Source: Roseovarius sp. A-2 (lineage in GTDB: Bacteria; Pseudomonadota; Alphaproteobacteria; Rhodobacterales; Rhodobacteraceae). From it: 64,000 nt of DNA. A model generated the notes under the pieces. That model worked only from the letters and a program-made list of their open reading frames with translations, did no database searches and had not been told where the DNA came from. How positions within the stretch are numbered: position 1 is the first letter of the stretch; every line of letters begins with the position of its first letter. A program made the position numbers and the translations under genes. Positions 34,573 to 43,863 of the stretch are shown here, one piece after another. The stretch is taken from NCBI RefSeq assembly GCF_002072155.1, contig NZ_BDIY01000009.1:1-64000 (forward strand). The letters run 5' to 3'.

Positions 34573-34615
34573 TTTTCTTGGAAAGAAAACGAACCGGAAT
34601 TTTTCAAAATTCCGG
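34573..34615. repeat. Two-hairpin intergenic repeat, copy 1
   Basis: TTTTCTT-gga-AAGAAAA (34573-34589) is followed by CCGGAATTTT-tc-AAAATTCCGG (34594-34615), two perfect hairpins side by side between the convergent aroC and EamA genes. Similar pairs occur at 43805-43848 and 55850-55894. It may also act as a bidirectional terminator. Confidence 0.6.
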
Positions 34616-34620
34616 CCACC

Positions 34621-35490
34621 TCAAACGCGCTTCTGCCGGGACAGTTGCACCGCCAGAATGCCGCCCATGATCACCGCCACGCCGATCAGATCCTGCGCGC
34701 TCAGTGTCTCGCTCAGAATCACCGCGGCGATGGCCACCCCAAGAAACGGGTTGAGAAAATGGAAGGTCGCGGCCTTGATCGCCCCGATCCGATTAACCAG
34801 CAGGAACCAAACCAGCGTCGCCGCCAGCCCAGGCACCAGCGTGGTATAGATAAAGGCCGCGACCAGCGTCCAGGACCAGGCGATTTCGATGGTCTCGAGC
34901 CCCGCCGCCGCGACCCCCAGCACCGCACTGCCCACCAGCATCTGCAAGCCCACGACCATTAGGAAATTGCCGCCCGACGTAGCCCCGCGCACCGCCAGCG
35001 TGGCAAAGGTCAATGCGATCACGCCCACCACGCAGAGGCTTAACCCAAACAGATCGACACCGCCCTCAAGCCGCGCCCCCATGATGATCGCCACCCCGAT
35101 CACCCCCGCGACGAGGCCCAGCATCCCCATTGCCCCGATCCGCTCACCGAAGATCAGCCAGCCCGCCAGCCCCACCAGAAGCGGCATGGTCGAGGCGATG
35201 ATCGCGGCCAGCCCGGCCTCGATGGTCTGCATGGCGACAAAGTTCAGCCCGAGATAGAGCGCGTTCTGACAGACCCCGAAAATGATCGTCGCGCGCCACT
35301 GCCCGCGCGTCAGCTTCCAGGTTTGCCCAAGTATGCGGGCGATCATAACCCCCAGAAGCCCCGAGATCAGGAACCGCAGGCACAGCGCGGTGAGCGGCGG
35401 GGCCGAGGCGACGATGATCCGCGCCGAGGTGAAGGCCGAGGACCACATCACCGCAAAGGCCAGCCCCATCAAAATCGCTCGAATATCCAT
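34621..35490 (-). CDS. EamA/DMT-family transporter
   Basis: Inner-membrane transporter of 289 aa with ten predicted helices in two EamA repeats (first half includes MWSSAFTSARIIVASAPPLT; second half GATSGGNFLMVVGLQMLVGS). Such proteins export amino acids or other small metabolites, or import them in some cases. No substrate can be read. It is convergent with aroC. Confidence 0.88.
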   Translation of the reverse strand: MDIRAILMGLAFAVMWSSAFTSARIIVASAPPLTALCLRFLISGLLGVMIARILGQTWKLTRGQWRATIIFGVCQNALYLGLNFVAMQTIEAGLAAIIASTMPLLVGLAGWLIFGERIGAMGMLGLVAGVIGVAIIMGARLEGGVDLFGLSLCVVGVIALTFATLAVRGATSGGNFLMVVGLQMLVGSAVLGVAAAGLETIEIAWSWTLVAAFIYTTLVPGLAATLVWFLLVNRIGAIKAATFHFLNPFLGVAIAAVILSETLSAQDLIGVAVIMGGILAVQLSRQKRV

Positions 35491-35575
35491 GCCCTGTCCC
35501 GCCTGCCTCGTTTTGCCGCGACCATTGTGGATTTCGCGGGCGGGTGCAACCCGGCATCACCGGTCCCGAAACGCG

Positions 35576-35602
35576 AAAGGGTCGCCCGACAGGCGACCCT
35601 TT
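35576..35602 (-). terminator. Hairpin downstream of the HU gene
   Basis: AAAGGGTCGCC and GGCGACCCTTT form an 11-pair stem with a 5-base loop, 21 bp beyond the stop of the HU-like gene. The T-run on the minus strand is weak (TTTCGCGTTT), but the position fits a terminator. Confidence 0.6.
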
Positions 35603-35623
35603 GCAAAAACTCGAAAGAGCGGA

Positions 35624-35911
35624 TCAGCCGTTGACGCTGTCCTTGAGCGCCTTGGCGATGGTCATCTTGACGACCTTGTCGGCCTCTTTCTTCATCTGCT
35701 CACCGGTGGCGGGGTTACGCACCATGCGCTCGGGGCGCTCGCGGCAGTAGATCTTGCCGACGCCCGGCAAGGTCACGGCACCGCCGCCGGACACTTCCTT
35801 GGTGATCACGTTGACCACGGCGTCAAGCGCGGTGCTCGCGGATTTCTTGTCACTGCCCATTTCCTCGGCCAGAGCGGCGACGAGTTGGGTTTTGGTCATG
35901 GGTTTTGCCAT
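35624..35911 (-). CDS. HU/IHF-family DNA-binding protein
   Basis: A 95-aa nucleoid protein: MAKPMTKTQLVAALAEEMGS, then TLPGVGKIYCRERPERMVRN with the RNPATGE arm that inserts in the DNA minor groove. AAGGAG precedes the ATG at 35911. HU-like rather than IHF by the arm sequence; a cysteine (IYCRER) in the body is unusual for HU. Binds and bends DNA with little sequence preference. Confidence 0.92.
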   Translation of the reverse strand: MAKPMTKTQLVAALAEEMGSDKKSASTALDAVVNVITKEVSGGGAVTLPGVGKIYCRERPERMVRNPATGEQMKKEADKVVKMTIAKALKDSVNG

Positions 35912-36042
35912 TTCTTGGTCTCCTTCAACTGCCCGTCTCTGGGGCCTCATGGGCGCGAGTTAACGCTATGATGTGGTCAAACACAATGTCTGGTGGGCAA
36001 AAGCAAGCATTTTTGGCGGGTTTTGTGCGGATTTCTGTCGGT

Positions 36043-37527
36043 TTACAGGAACGCCGTCTCCTCGAAGGAGCGTAATTTGCGGCTGTGGATGCGCGAGAGC
36101 GGCATCTGGCGCAATGATTCCATCGCACGAATCCCGATCATCAGGTGCCGTGAAACCTGGGATCTGTAGAAATCCGAGGCCATGCCGGGCAGCTTCAACT
36201 CGCCCTGAAGTGGCTTGTCCGAGACGCAAAGCAGCGTGCCATAAGGCACCCGAAAGCGAAATCCGTTGGCCGCAATCGTGGCACTTTCCATGTCGAGCGC
36301 GATGGCCCGCGACTGGCTCAAGCGCTGCACCGGACCGGACTGGTCGCGCAACTCCCAGTTGCGGTTATCGACACTGGCCACGGTGCCGGTGCGCATCACC
36401 CGCTTGAGATCGAACCCATCAAGCTGGGTCTCCTCCGCCACCGCCTCCTGCAACGCGATCTGGATTTCCGCCAGCGCCGGGATCGGCACCCAGGCGGGCA
36501 GATCGGCGTCGAGCACGCGATCCTCGCGCAGATATGCATGCGCCAGCACGAAATCGCCAAGGCTCTGCGAATTGCGCAGCCCCGCACAATGGCCGACCAT
36601 CACCCAGGCATGCGGGCGCAGCACCGCGATATGATCGGTCGCGGTTTTCGCATTGGAGGGCCCTACCCCGATATTGACCAGCGTGATCCCCGACCCATCG
36701 GCACGCTTGAGGTGATAGGTCGGCATCTGCGGCAACCGGGCCGGCATGGGCAAGGGCGCGTCGGGCGCGGTGATCTCGGCATTGCCGGTGCTGACAAAGG
36801 CGGTGTAGCCGCTCGTCTCATCAGCCAGCATCCGCCGCGCGAACCCCTCGAATTCCGAAACATAGAACTGGTAGTTGGTGAACAGCACGTAATTCTGGAA
36901 ATGCTCCGGATCGGTGGCCGTGTAATGCGTCAGCCGCGCCAATGAGTAATCCACCCGTTGCGCGGTGAACGGTGCCAGCGGTGCGAGACCATCCGCCCCC
37001 CGCTCCCAGGTGCCGTTGACGATATCGTCATTGGTGGTCGAAAGATCCGGCACGTCGAAATAATCGCGCAGGGTGAACTCCGCCGCTCCCTCTTGCGGCA
37101 CGCTCAGCGCAGCATCATTCGCCACCGCGAAATGCACTGGCATCGGCGTGTCCGAAATGCCGATCGACACCGGCACGCCGTGGTTTTCCATCAGCAACCC
37201 GATCTGCTGTTCGAGATAGACACGAAACAGATCGGGCCTTGAGATCGTCGCTCCATAGGTGCCGGGATAGGAGACATGGCCGAAACTCAACCGGCTGTCG
37301 ATCTTGGCATAGGTGGTCGTGGTCAGGCGAATCTCGGGGTAGAATGCCCGTACCCGCCGCGCCGGGACATCGCCCGTGAGGGCGCGCGCGAAGGCGGCGC
37401 ACAGATGCTGCGTCGCGCCATCGTAGAGCAGGCACAGCCGGTCCACCGCCGCGCGCACATCGGTGAACGCCTCGGGCCCCGGCAAGTCGGGCGGAAAGAT
37501 CGGTGCGTCGGGATCGGAATGGCTCAT
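36043..37527 (-). CDS. amn: AMP nucleosidase
   Basis: Cytoplasmic enzyme splitting AMP into adenine and ribose 5-phosphate. The 494-aa protein has the N-terminal AMN regulatory domain (about 20-180) and the C-terminal nucleoside-phosphorylase-like domain with VNIGVGPSNAKTATDHIAVL, MVGHCAGLRNSQSLGDFVLA and the catalytic IALDMESATIAANGFR segment. The start at 37527 (MSHSDPDAPI) matches the family; a longer upstream frame overlaps the divergent VOC gene. Lengths and motifs look complete. Confidence 0.95.
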   Translation of the reverse strand: MSHSDPDAPIFPPDLPGPEAFTDVRAAVDRLCLLYDGATQHLCAAFARALTGDVPARRVRAFYPEIRLTTTTYAKIDSRLSFGHVSYPGTYGATISRPDLFRVYLEQQIGLLMENHGVPVSIGISDTPMPVHFAVANDAALSVPQEGAAEFTLRDYFDVPDLSTTNDDIVNGTWERGADGLAPLAPFTAQRVDYSLARLTHYTATDPEHFQNYVLFTNYQFYVSEFEGFARRMLADETSGYTAFVSTGNAEITAPDAPLPMPARLPQMPTYHLKRADGSGITLVNIGVGPSNAKTATDHIAVLRPHAWVMVGHCAGLRNSQSLGDFVLAHAYLREDRVLDADLPAWVPIPALAEIQIALQEAVAEETQLDGFDLKRVMRTGTVASVDNRNWELRDQSGPVQRLSQSRAIALDMESATIAANGFRFRVPYGTLLCVSDKPLQGELKLPGMASDFYRSQVSRHLMIGIRAMESLRQMPLSRIHSRKLRSFEETAFL

Positions 37528-37611
37528 GCGCGCGTCCTGTGCTCGGTCAGAGGGGACACGTTGACACGGGCCAAGCGAGCGATCAAGCTGCGAGGCCAAG
37601 CGAGGCGCGCC

Positions 37612-38055
37612 ATGGATTACGAAACCGTCACCCCAGAGGAGTTCGGGGCCAGTCTGCGGGGCTTTGGCCTCAACATCCTCGTGCGCGACGTGCGCGCGCA
37701 GGCGGCCTTTCTCAGCCACGTCTTTGGCGCGGTGCCGCATCGGCTGAGCAACGATTTCGCGATCATCGCCTATCACGGCCACCTGATGCAACTGCATGCC
37801 GATCACACCTATGGCAGCCATCCGCTGCTCGGTCTTGTGCCCGAGAGCCCGCCGCGCGGCGCGGGCGCGTCTCTGCACATGTTCGACAGCGACCCCGATG
37901 ACGCCGCCGCGCGCGCCGAAGATGCGAACGGGGTGATCCTGCAATCCCCCGCCAACAAACCGCACGGGCTGCGCGAATGCTGCATCCTGTGCGAAAACGG
38001 CTATGCCTGGGTCGCCTCGCGACCCCTCACCGATGATGAAAGGACAACGACATGA
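37612..38055 (+). CDS. VOC-fold (glyoxalase-like) protein
   Basis: A 147-aa protein of the vicinal-oxygen-chelate superfamily: the strand LRGFGLNILVRDVRAQAAFL begins the first beta-alpha-beta-beta-beta module and HLMQLHADHTY carries possible metal-binding histidines. The end of the gene overlaps the start of the class II aldolase gene (ATGA), so the two are translated together. Such a pair suggests a joint role in handling a small aldol or dicarbonyl compound, but the reaction is unknown. Confidence 0.8.
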   Translation: MDYETVTPEEFGASLRGFGLNILVRDVRAQAAFLSHVFGAVPHRLSNDFAIIAYHGHLMQLHADHTYGSHPLLGLVPESPPRGAGASLHMFDSDPDDAAARAEDANGVILQSPANKPHGLRECCILCENGYAWVASRPLTDDERTTT

Positions 38056-38807
38056 GCGTGACCAACCTGAAACCCAACATCGAGCATTGGCAAGAACGGG
38101 TCGACCTTGCCGCCGCATTCCGCTGGACCGCGCGGCTCAATATGCACGAGGCCGTGGCCAATCACTTCAGCCTCTCGATCAACGAGGACGGCACGCGCTT
38201 TCTGATGAACCCCAACCAGATGCATTTCGCCCGCATCCGCGCCAGCGACCTGATCGTTGTCGATGCCAACGACCCCGAGACGCTGAACGAACCGGGCGCC
38301 CCCGACCCTACCGCCTGGGGCCTGCATGGCGGGCTGCACCGGCATTGCGCCCATGCGCGCTGCGCGATGCATGTACATTCGACCCACGCCACCGTGCTCG
38401 CCTCGCTTGCCGACAGCCGCCTGCCGCCCATCGACCAGAACGGCGCGATGTTCTACGGCCGCCACGTGGTAGATGAGGGCTATGGCGGGCTCGCCTTCGA
38501 GGATGAGGGCGAACGCTGCGCGCGGCTCTTCCATGATCCGAAACAGAAGGTCATGATCATGGGCAATCACGGTGTGATGGTGATCGGTGACACGGTCGCG
38601 GACACGTTCAACCGGCTCTACTATTTCGAGCGCGCGGCAGAAACTTACATTCGCGCGCTCCAGACCGGGCGGCCCCTGCGGGTGCTGTCGCACGAGGTCG
38701 CGGCCAAAACCGCCGAGGAGATCGAGAACTACCCCGAACAGGCCGACCGGCACCTGACCGAGATCAAGGCGCTGCTCGACGCCGAAGGCTCGGATTACGC
38801 AAGCTGA
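38052..38807 (+). CDS. Class II aldolase/adducin-family protein
   Basis: A 251-aa zinc-type aldolase. Metal ligands are visible in HVHSTHATVLASLAD (His-x-His) and MGNHGVMVIGD; the active-site serine/asparagine loop appears as NHFSLSINEDGTRFLMNP. Related enzymes cleave fuculose, ribulose or similar sugar phosphates, or decarboxylate. It is coupled to the VOC gene by ATGA overlap. Exact substrate is unknown. Confidence 0.87.
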   Translation: MSVTNLKPNIEHWQERVDLAAAFRWTARLNMHEAVANHFSLSINEDGTRFLMNPNQMHFARIRASDLIVVDANDPETLNEPGAPDPTAWGLHGGLHRHCAHARCAMHVHSTHATVLASLADSRLPPIDQNGAMFYGRHVVDEGYGGLAFEDEGERCARLFHDPKQKVMIMGNHGVMVIGDTVADTFNRLYYFERAAETYIRALQTGRPLRVLSHEVAAKTAEEIENYPEQADRHLTEIKALLDAEGSDYAS

Positions 38808-38829
38808 GGCGCTTCGATCGGGGCGTTTG

Positions 38830-39348
38830 CTATCGCAGCAGCGCCTCGATCAGCCCGGTGATTTCGCGCGAGGTCGGGCGCGCGCCCGATCCCCATGTGG
38901 CCGCAACCACGCCATCGGGCGCGATCAGCACCTTGTTGAAATTCCACGAGGGCGCAAATCCCGTCTCTTGCGCCAACGAGGCGTAGAACGGGTGTGCCTG
39001 TGATCCGCGCACCGGGGTAATCGTGGTCATCGGGATATCGAGGCCGAAATTGACCTCGCAGAATTCCTTGACCTCTGCCTCGCTCGACAATTCCTGCCGG
39101 AAATCATCGGAAGGCACCGCCAGAACCACAAGACCCCGGTCGCGGCAAGCATCGTAAAGCGCCTGCAATCCGTCATACTGACCGGTAAAGCCGCAACGCG
39201 AGGCGGTATTGACCACCAACACCGGCTGCCCGCGCCAATCACTGAGGCGCAACTCGCCCCCGTCGATATTGCCGAACGGCGCATCGAGATCGAGCGCGGC
39301 TGCGGGCAGGGCGAAAATCAGGGCGATAAGACCTGTGATCAGGCGCAT
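38830..39348 (-). CDS. Periplasmic glutathione peroxidase
   Basis: A 172-aa thiol peroxidase with an N-terminal signal peptide (residues 1-19). Peroxidatic Cys52 is in [15 protein letters not shown], the conserved Trp-Asn of the catalytic triad in SWNFNKVLI, and the family motif VLAVPSDDF. It removes peroxides with glutathione or thioredoxin as reductant. The start at 39348 has a GGAG box; 39360 is an alternative. It is divergent from the msrB-msrA pair, giving an oxidative-stress group. Confidence 0.9.
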   Translation of the reverse strand: MRLITGLIALIFALPAAALDLDAPFGNIDGGELRLSDWRGQPVLVVNTASRCGFTGQYDGLQALYDACRDRGLVVLAVPSDDFRQELSSEAEVKEFCEVNFGLDIPMTTITPVRGSQAHPFYASLAQETGFAPSWNFNKVLIAPDGVVAATWGSGARPTSREITGLIEALLR

Positions 39349-39474
39349 TCTATTCTCCATGTGTCTGACAGGCTTACGCAGGCAAGACCGCTGCGGATCA
39401 CCCCCGCGCCCTATTTCATTTTCCAGCCCGCACCCCATCTGATACTCTGGAACATAGCACAGGAGGCGCGAGAC

Positions 39475-39924
39475 GTGACCGAATACCGCAAAGACCCCGA
39501 CAGGATCGCCGCCCTCTCACCCGAGGAATACCGGGTGACCCAGAAAAGCGGCACCGAACGACCCGGCTCGGGTAAATACCTCAACAACAAGGAGCCGGGC
39601 ATCTACGTCGATATCGTCAGCGGCGAGCCGTTATTCGCCAGTTCCGACAAGTACGAGTCGGGCTGCGGCTGGCCTAGCTTCACCAAGCCGATCGAACCCG
39701 CGCATGTGGCCGAAATCAAGGATTTAACCATGGGCATGATCCGCACCGAGGTGCGCAGCCGCGATGGCGACAGCCACTTGGGCCATGTCTTTCCCGATGG
39801 CCCCCGCGATCGGGGCGGCCTGCGCTATTGCATCAACTCGGCAAGCCTGCGATTCATTCATCGCGACGACATGGACGCGCAGGGATACGGCGCGTATCTC
39901 GATCAGGTGGAGGATGTGACATGA
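39475..39924 (+). CDS. msrB: Methionine-R-sulfoxide reductase B
   Basis: Reduces the R form of methionine sulfoxide. GTG start at 39475 with AGGAGG eight bases upstream; 149 aa. Catalytic Cys119 is in [12 protein letters not shown], the probable resolving Cys64 in [10 protein letters not shown], and the [10 protein letters not shown] loop is intact. The two CxxC zinc motifs of many MsrB proteins are absent. Overlaps the msrA start (ATGA). Confidence 0.95.
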   Translation: MTEYRKDPDRIAALSPEEYRVTQKSGTERPGSGKYLNNKEPGIYVDIVSGEPLFASSDKYESGCGWPSFTKPIEPAHVAEIKDLTMGMIRTEVRSRDGDSHLGHVFPDGPRDRGGLRYCINSASLRFIHRDDMDAQGYGAYLDQVEDVT

Positions 39925-40433
39925 GCGAACGTGCAGTTCTGGCAGGCGGTTGTTTTTGGGGCATGCAGGATCTGATTCGCGCGCTGCCCGGCGTGATCTC
40001 GACGCGGGTGGGCTATACCGGCGGCGATGTGCCCCATGCCACCTATCGCAATCACGGCACCCATGCCGAAGGGATCGAGATCATCTTCGACCCCGCGAAA
40101 CTCAGCTATCGGCGCATCCTTGAGGTGTTCTTCCAGATCCACGACCCCACCACCTATAACCGGCAGGGCAATGATGTGGGGATGAGCTATCGCTCGGCAA
40201 TCTATTATTGCTCCGACGCGCAGAAGGCCGAGGCACTGCGCACCATCGCCGATGTCGAAGCCAGCGGCCTCTGGCCCGGCAAGGTGGTGACCGAGGTCGA
40301 ACCCGTTGGCGATTTCTGGGAGGCGGAGCCGGAGCATCAGGATTACCTGAAACGCTTTCCGCAGGGCTATACCTGTCACTTCCCGCGCGCCGATTGGGTG
40401 CTGCCCCGCACCGAGGCAGACACCGACGCCTGA
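39921..40433 (+). CDS. msrA: Methionine-S-sulfoxide reductase A
   Basis: Reduces the S form of methionine sulfoxide. The 170-aa protein has the active site GGCFWG with Cys11, the GYTGGD and [13 protein letters not shown] ([10 protein letters not shown]) motifs and [16 protein letters not shown] at the end. It is translated with msrB through the ATGA overlap. A longer frame upstream lies inside msrB and is not used. Confidence 0.95.
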   Translation: MSERAVLAGGCFWGMQDLIRALPGVISTRVGYTGGDVPHATYRNHGTHAEGIEIIFDPAKLSYRRILEVFFQIHDPTTYNRQGNDVGMSYRSAIYYCSDAQKAEALRTIADVEASGLWPGKVVTEVEPVGDFWEAEPEHQDYLKRFPQGYTCHFPRADWVLPRTEADTDA

Positions 40434-40451
40434 GCCGGACCCGAGACCGAC

Positions 40452-41405
40452 ATGACACACCAGAGGGGCGATGCACCCAAACACACGCGCCCCCTGACCG
40501 GCATCCTGCTCAAGCTGTGTTCGGTGATGCTGTTCATCACCATGTCTTCGCTGATCAAGGCGGTGTCGGACCATGTACCACCTGGCGAATCGGTGTTCTT
40601 CCGGTCCTTCTTTGCCATCCCGGTCATTCTGCTATGGCTGACCCTGCGCGGCGACCTGCGGACCGGCTTGAAAGTGCGCGCGCCGATGGGCCATGTCTGG
40701 CGCGGGGTCGTGGGAACGGCGGCGATGGGTCTGGGCTTTGCCGCGCTCGGCCTCTTGCCCCTACCCGAGGTGACGGCGCTGACCTATGCCGCGCCGCTCC
40801 TCGTGGTGATCTTCGCCGCGATGTTCCTCAACGAAGAGGTGGGCGTGTTCCGCATCAGCGCCGTTGCCCTCGGGCTTGTCGGCGTCCTGATCGTCCTCGC
40901 CCCGCGCCTCACGGCGCTGAGCGGCCCGACGGTCGAGACGATGCAGGCCGTGGGCGCGATGCTCGCCCTCACCGGTGCGATCTGCGCAGCACTCGCGCAG
41001 ATCTACGTGCGCAAGCTGGTGCAGAGCGAGGAAACCAGCGCCATCGTCTTCTATTTCTCGATCACCTCGACCGGCCTGTCCCTGCTCACCATCCCGTTCG
41101 GCTGGGTGCTGCCCTCGGGGCCGGAATTCGGCCTTCTGGTCCTCGCCGGGCTTCTCGGCGGTCTGGGGCAGATTTTCCTCACCTCCTCCTACCGCTTCGC
41201 CGATGCCAGCGTGGTGGCCCCGTTCGATTACGCCTCGATCCTCTTCGCCCTCGGAATCGGCTATTTCATCTTCGACGAGGTGCCGACGCGCGCGATGCTC
41301 ACCGGCGCGTCGCTGGTCATCCTGGCCGGAATCATCATCATCTGGCGCGAGCGTCAGCTGGGGATCAGACGTAACCGGGCAAGGTCAGCGCGATCGCCGG
41401 AATAG
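40452..41405 (+). CDS. EamA/DMT-family transporter
   Basis: A 317-aa inner-membrane protein with ten predicted helices in two EamA repeats (VMLFITMSSLIKAVSDHVPP at the start, GLLGGLGQIFLTSSYRFADA in the second half). It starts 18 bp after msrA and may be cotranscribed. Probably an exporter of a small metabolite; substrate unknown. Confidence 0.88.
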   Translation: MTHQRGDAPKHTRPLTGILLKLCSVMLFITMSSLIKAVSDHVPPGESVFFRSFFAIPVILLWLTLRGDLRTGLKVRAPMGHVWRGVVGTAAMGLGFAALGLLPLPEVTALTYAAPLLVVIFAAMFLNEEVGVFRISAVALGLVGVLIVLAPRLTALSGPTVETMQAVGAMLALTGAICAALAQIYVRKLVQSEETSAIVFYFSITSTGLSLLTIPFGWVLPSGPEFGLLVLAGLLGGLGQIFLTSSYRFADASVVAPFDYASILFALGIGYFIFDEVPTRAMLTGASLVILAGIIIIWRERQLGIRRNRARSARSPE

Positions 41406-41475
41406 GGTTGGGCTTGGTCTGGAGCGGACATCAGATTGAAGCACCTGCGCGAAACGCGGCCGAAGGCCGCCGCGC

Positions 41476-41504
41476 ATCGCCGGGCCGTCCCCCGGCACGG
41501 CGAT
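41476..41504. repeat. GC-rich hairpin in an intergenic gap
   Basis: ATCGCCGGGCCG and CGGCACGGCGAT pair with one mismatch around a TCCCC loop. It lies in the 241-bp gap between two convergent genes (41406-41646) that holds no gene. No T-run follows, so it is a structural or REP-like sequence rather than a clear terminator. Confidence 0.45.
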
Positions 41505-41646
41505 TTGGCCACAACCTGCTCTGCGCTCTGATGTTATTCGGATTTGGTTGATATAAAGCACTACAAAACTGAGGTCGGATCGCCGCACCGCGGCCCGTCG
41601 ATGCGCGGCTCACGGCAACGACCGCTCCAAGCCAAAACACCCCCGC

Positions 41647-42972
41647 CTATCCCCCGGTCAACGTCGCCAATGCATAAGGCGGCCAGAGCATCGCGCGGCG
41701 CATCCGCCCCAAAGGCCAGCGCCCCGGCGGCTTGCGCAGGATCTCCGGATAGAGACGCCCCGGCACCTGGTCCATCGCCAGATCGGCCAGCAGCGCCCCG
41801 GCGTAACTCCCCATGGAAACCCCGTTGCCATGATAACTCAGCCCGGTGAACGCCCCCGGCATGCCCGGGATAGGCCCGGCATAGGGCGTCAAATCGGGCG
41901 ACAGCGACAGTAGCCCATTCCAGCTGTGCGGCGTCTCGACATGGGCCCACGCCGGGAACATCCGCTCGAAATGCGCCCGGATCGTGCGATGCATCCGCGC
42001 ATCGAACCGGGCCGAGGAAAACAGCCCACCGCGCATGCCGAACAGCATCCGGTTATCCGGCATCAGCCGGAAATAATGCAGAAAAAACCGGTCGTCATAA
42101 CACATCTGCCGCGTGGTCCAGCCTTGGGCGGCCAGTTCATCATCACTCATCACCCGCGTCACGATAACGTTGGATTGCGTCGGCAGATAGCGCGCCCGCA
42201 TCCACCCCGGCAGGTCATCGGACGAATATCCGTTGGTCGCCACGATCAGCCGCCGCGCGGTGACCTGCGCCTGTGGTGTGGTCAGGTAAAACGCGCCGTT
42301 CTGCCGGATCGCAGTTACCGGGCAACCGCCATGAAGACGCGCGCCGACGCTTACCGCGGCCTGCGCAAGCCCGACCGTATACTTCATCGGATTGAGAGCC
42401 ACGCCGATGGGCGTGGTGAGCGCCGCGTGGAATGGGCCGCGCATGCCCACCCGCGCCAGTTCAGACCCGGCGATGAACTCCGGCACCACGCCATAATCGG
42501 CCTCGATCCGCTTGGCCCGCGCGCCAAACCCCTGCGCCGCACGCGGCGTATGCGCCAGCAGCGTCTCGCCCTCGGAATGCAGGTCGGCCTCAATTCCATA
42601 CCGCGCAATGAGGTCGCGGGCAAACCGCGCCGCTTCGACCTCGGCAGTGCGATACTCCCGCCGCGCGTCCTCGCCATGGGTCTTGCGCAGGATCGTGTCA
42701 GACGCGGCAGAGCCCCCCAGACAGCAGAACCCGCCATTACGCCCGGACGCCCCCCAGCCGGGCGTCTGCGCCTCGAACACCCGCACATCCTGCCCCGCCT
42801 CCGCCAGATGCAGCGCGGCCGACAACCCGGTGACCCCTGCACCGATTACCGCCACATCGCAGGTGATCCGCCCCTCCGCCGCCGGGTAGTGGGGCGGCGT
42901 GACAGTGATGGGCCAGTAACACTGCGCGCGCGGCCCCTCGCCATAGGCATACGCCGGATAGACCCGGCTCAT
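41647..42972 (-). CDS. FAD-dependent oxidoreductase (PuuB/DadA-like)
   Basis: A 441-aa flavin oxidase of the DAO family. The dinucleotide-binding motif VIGAGVTGLSAALHLAEAG starts near residue 38 and the C-terminal part has YAGPIPGMPGAFTGLSYHGN. It is most like gamma-glutamylputrescine oxidase and related amine oxidases. Its start overlaps the stop of the polyamine permease gene (ATGA), so it is the last gene of the putrescine-type ABC operon and probably oxidises the imported amine or its glutamyl derivative. The gamma-glutamylation genes are not in this window. Confidence 0.87.
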   Translation of the reverse strand: MSRVYPAYAYGEGPRAQCYWPITVTPPHYPAAEGRITCDVAVIGAGVTGLSAALHLAEAGQDVRVFEAQTPGWGASGRNGGFCCLGGSAASDTILRKTHGEDARREYRTAEVEAARFARDLIARYGIEADLHSEGETLLAHTPRAAQGFGARAKRIEADYGVVPEFIAGSELARVGMRGPFHAALTTPIGVALNPMKYTVGLAQAAVSVGARLHGGCPVTAIRQNGAFYLTTPQAQVTARRLIVATNGYSSDDLPGWMRARYLPTQSNVIVTRVMSDDELAAQGWTTRQMCYDDRFFLHYFRLMPDNRMLFGMRGGLFSSARFDARMHRTIRAHFERMFPAWAHVETPHSWNGLLSLSPDLTPYAGPIPGMPGAFTGLSYHGNGVSMGSYAGALLADLAMDQVPGRLYPEILRKPPGRWPLGRMRRAMLWPPYALATLTGG

Positions 42973-43784
42973 ACGTGCACGGCAGCGCGTTCGTCGGCCT
43001 GTTGACGCAGGCTGGCACGCTTGGTGATCAGCGACGCGGTGATCACCCCCACCGCGACGATGGCGATCATGATGGTCGAAAGTGCGTTGATCTCGGGGCT
43101 GACGCCCAGCCGGATCGACGACCAGATTTTGATCGGCAGCGTCGTGGCCGACGGCCCGGCGGTAAAGGACGCAATCACCAGATCGTCAAGCGACAGCGTG
43201 AAGGCCAGCAACCAGCCGGAAATCACCGCCGGTGCGATGATCGGCAGGGTCACGAGGCGGAACGCATCGAAATGCGAGCACCCCAGGTCAAGCGCCGCCT
43301 CCTCGAGCGAACGGTCAAAGGTCACCAACCGCGAGGACACCACGACCGAGACGAAGGCCATCGAAAAGGTGGTATGCGCGAGGATGATGGTCAGGATACC
43401 CCGGTCCAGCCCGATCCCGATAAAGAGCAATAGCAGCGACAGGCCGGTAATCACCTCGGGCATCACCAGCGGCGCATAGATCATGCCGGAAAACAGCGTG
43501 CGCCCATAAAACCGCCCCGCTCGCACCAGCACCAGCGCAGCCATCGTGCCCAGCACCGTCGCGATGGTCGAGGACACGACCGCCACCTGAAGCGTCACCC
43601 ACGCCGCGTCAAGAAACGCGTCGTTCTGGATCAGCGTGCCATACCACTTGGTCGAGAACCCGGCCCAGACTGTCACCAGTTTCGATTCGTTGAAGCTGTA
43701 GACGATCAGGATCAGCATCGGCAGGTAGAGAAAGGCAAAGCCGAGCGTCAGCGAAGTGGCGTTGAACCATGTCAACCGTCTCAT
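42969..43784 (-). CDS. Putrescine-type ABC transporter permease (PotI/PotC-like)
   Basis: A 271-aa permease with six predicted helices; the coupling EAA motif is in LEEAALDLGCSHFDAFRLVT. It partners the PotH-like subunit encoded upstream. The start at 43784 gives MRRLTWFNAT, the usual family start. Overlaps the FAD oxidase gene by 4 bases; a two-hairpin repeat sits between it and the PotH-like gene. Confidence 0.93.
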   Translation of the reverse strand: MRRLTWFNATSLTLGFAFLYLPMLILIVYSFNESKLVTVWAGFSTKWYGTLIQNDAFLDAAWVTLQVAVVSSTIATVLGTMAALVLVRAGRFYGRTLFSGMIYAPLVMPEVITGLSLLLLFIGIGLDRGILTIILAHTTFSMAFVSVVVSSRLVTFDRSLEEAALDLGCSHFDAFRLVTLPIIAPAVISGWLLAFTLSLDDLVIASFTAGPSATTLPIKIWSSIRLGVSPEINALSTIMIAIVAVGVITASLITKRASLRQQADERAAVHV

Positions 43785-43804
43785 GCACAGCCCTCCCGGG
43801 TGCC

Positions 43805-43848
43805 GATTTCTTGAGAAGAAATCAGATCGAAATCTCTTGAAGATTTCG
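43805..43848. repeat. Two-hairpin intergenic repeat, copy 2
   Basis: GATTTCTT-gag-AAGAAATC (43805-43823) is followed by CGAAATCT-cttga-AGATTTCG (43828-43848). Same design as 34573-34615: a TTTCTT hairpin and then a CGRAAT-type hairpin, here inside an operon between two permease genes. Confidence 0.6.
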
Positions 43849-43863
43849 GCGGCCAACGTCGCG

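Noticed and set aside
37528..38118. N-terminal extension of AMP nucleosidase to 38118
   Set aside because: It overlaps the coupled VOC and aldolase genes and does not fit the length of the family.
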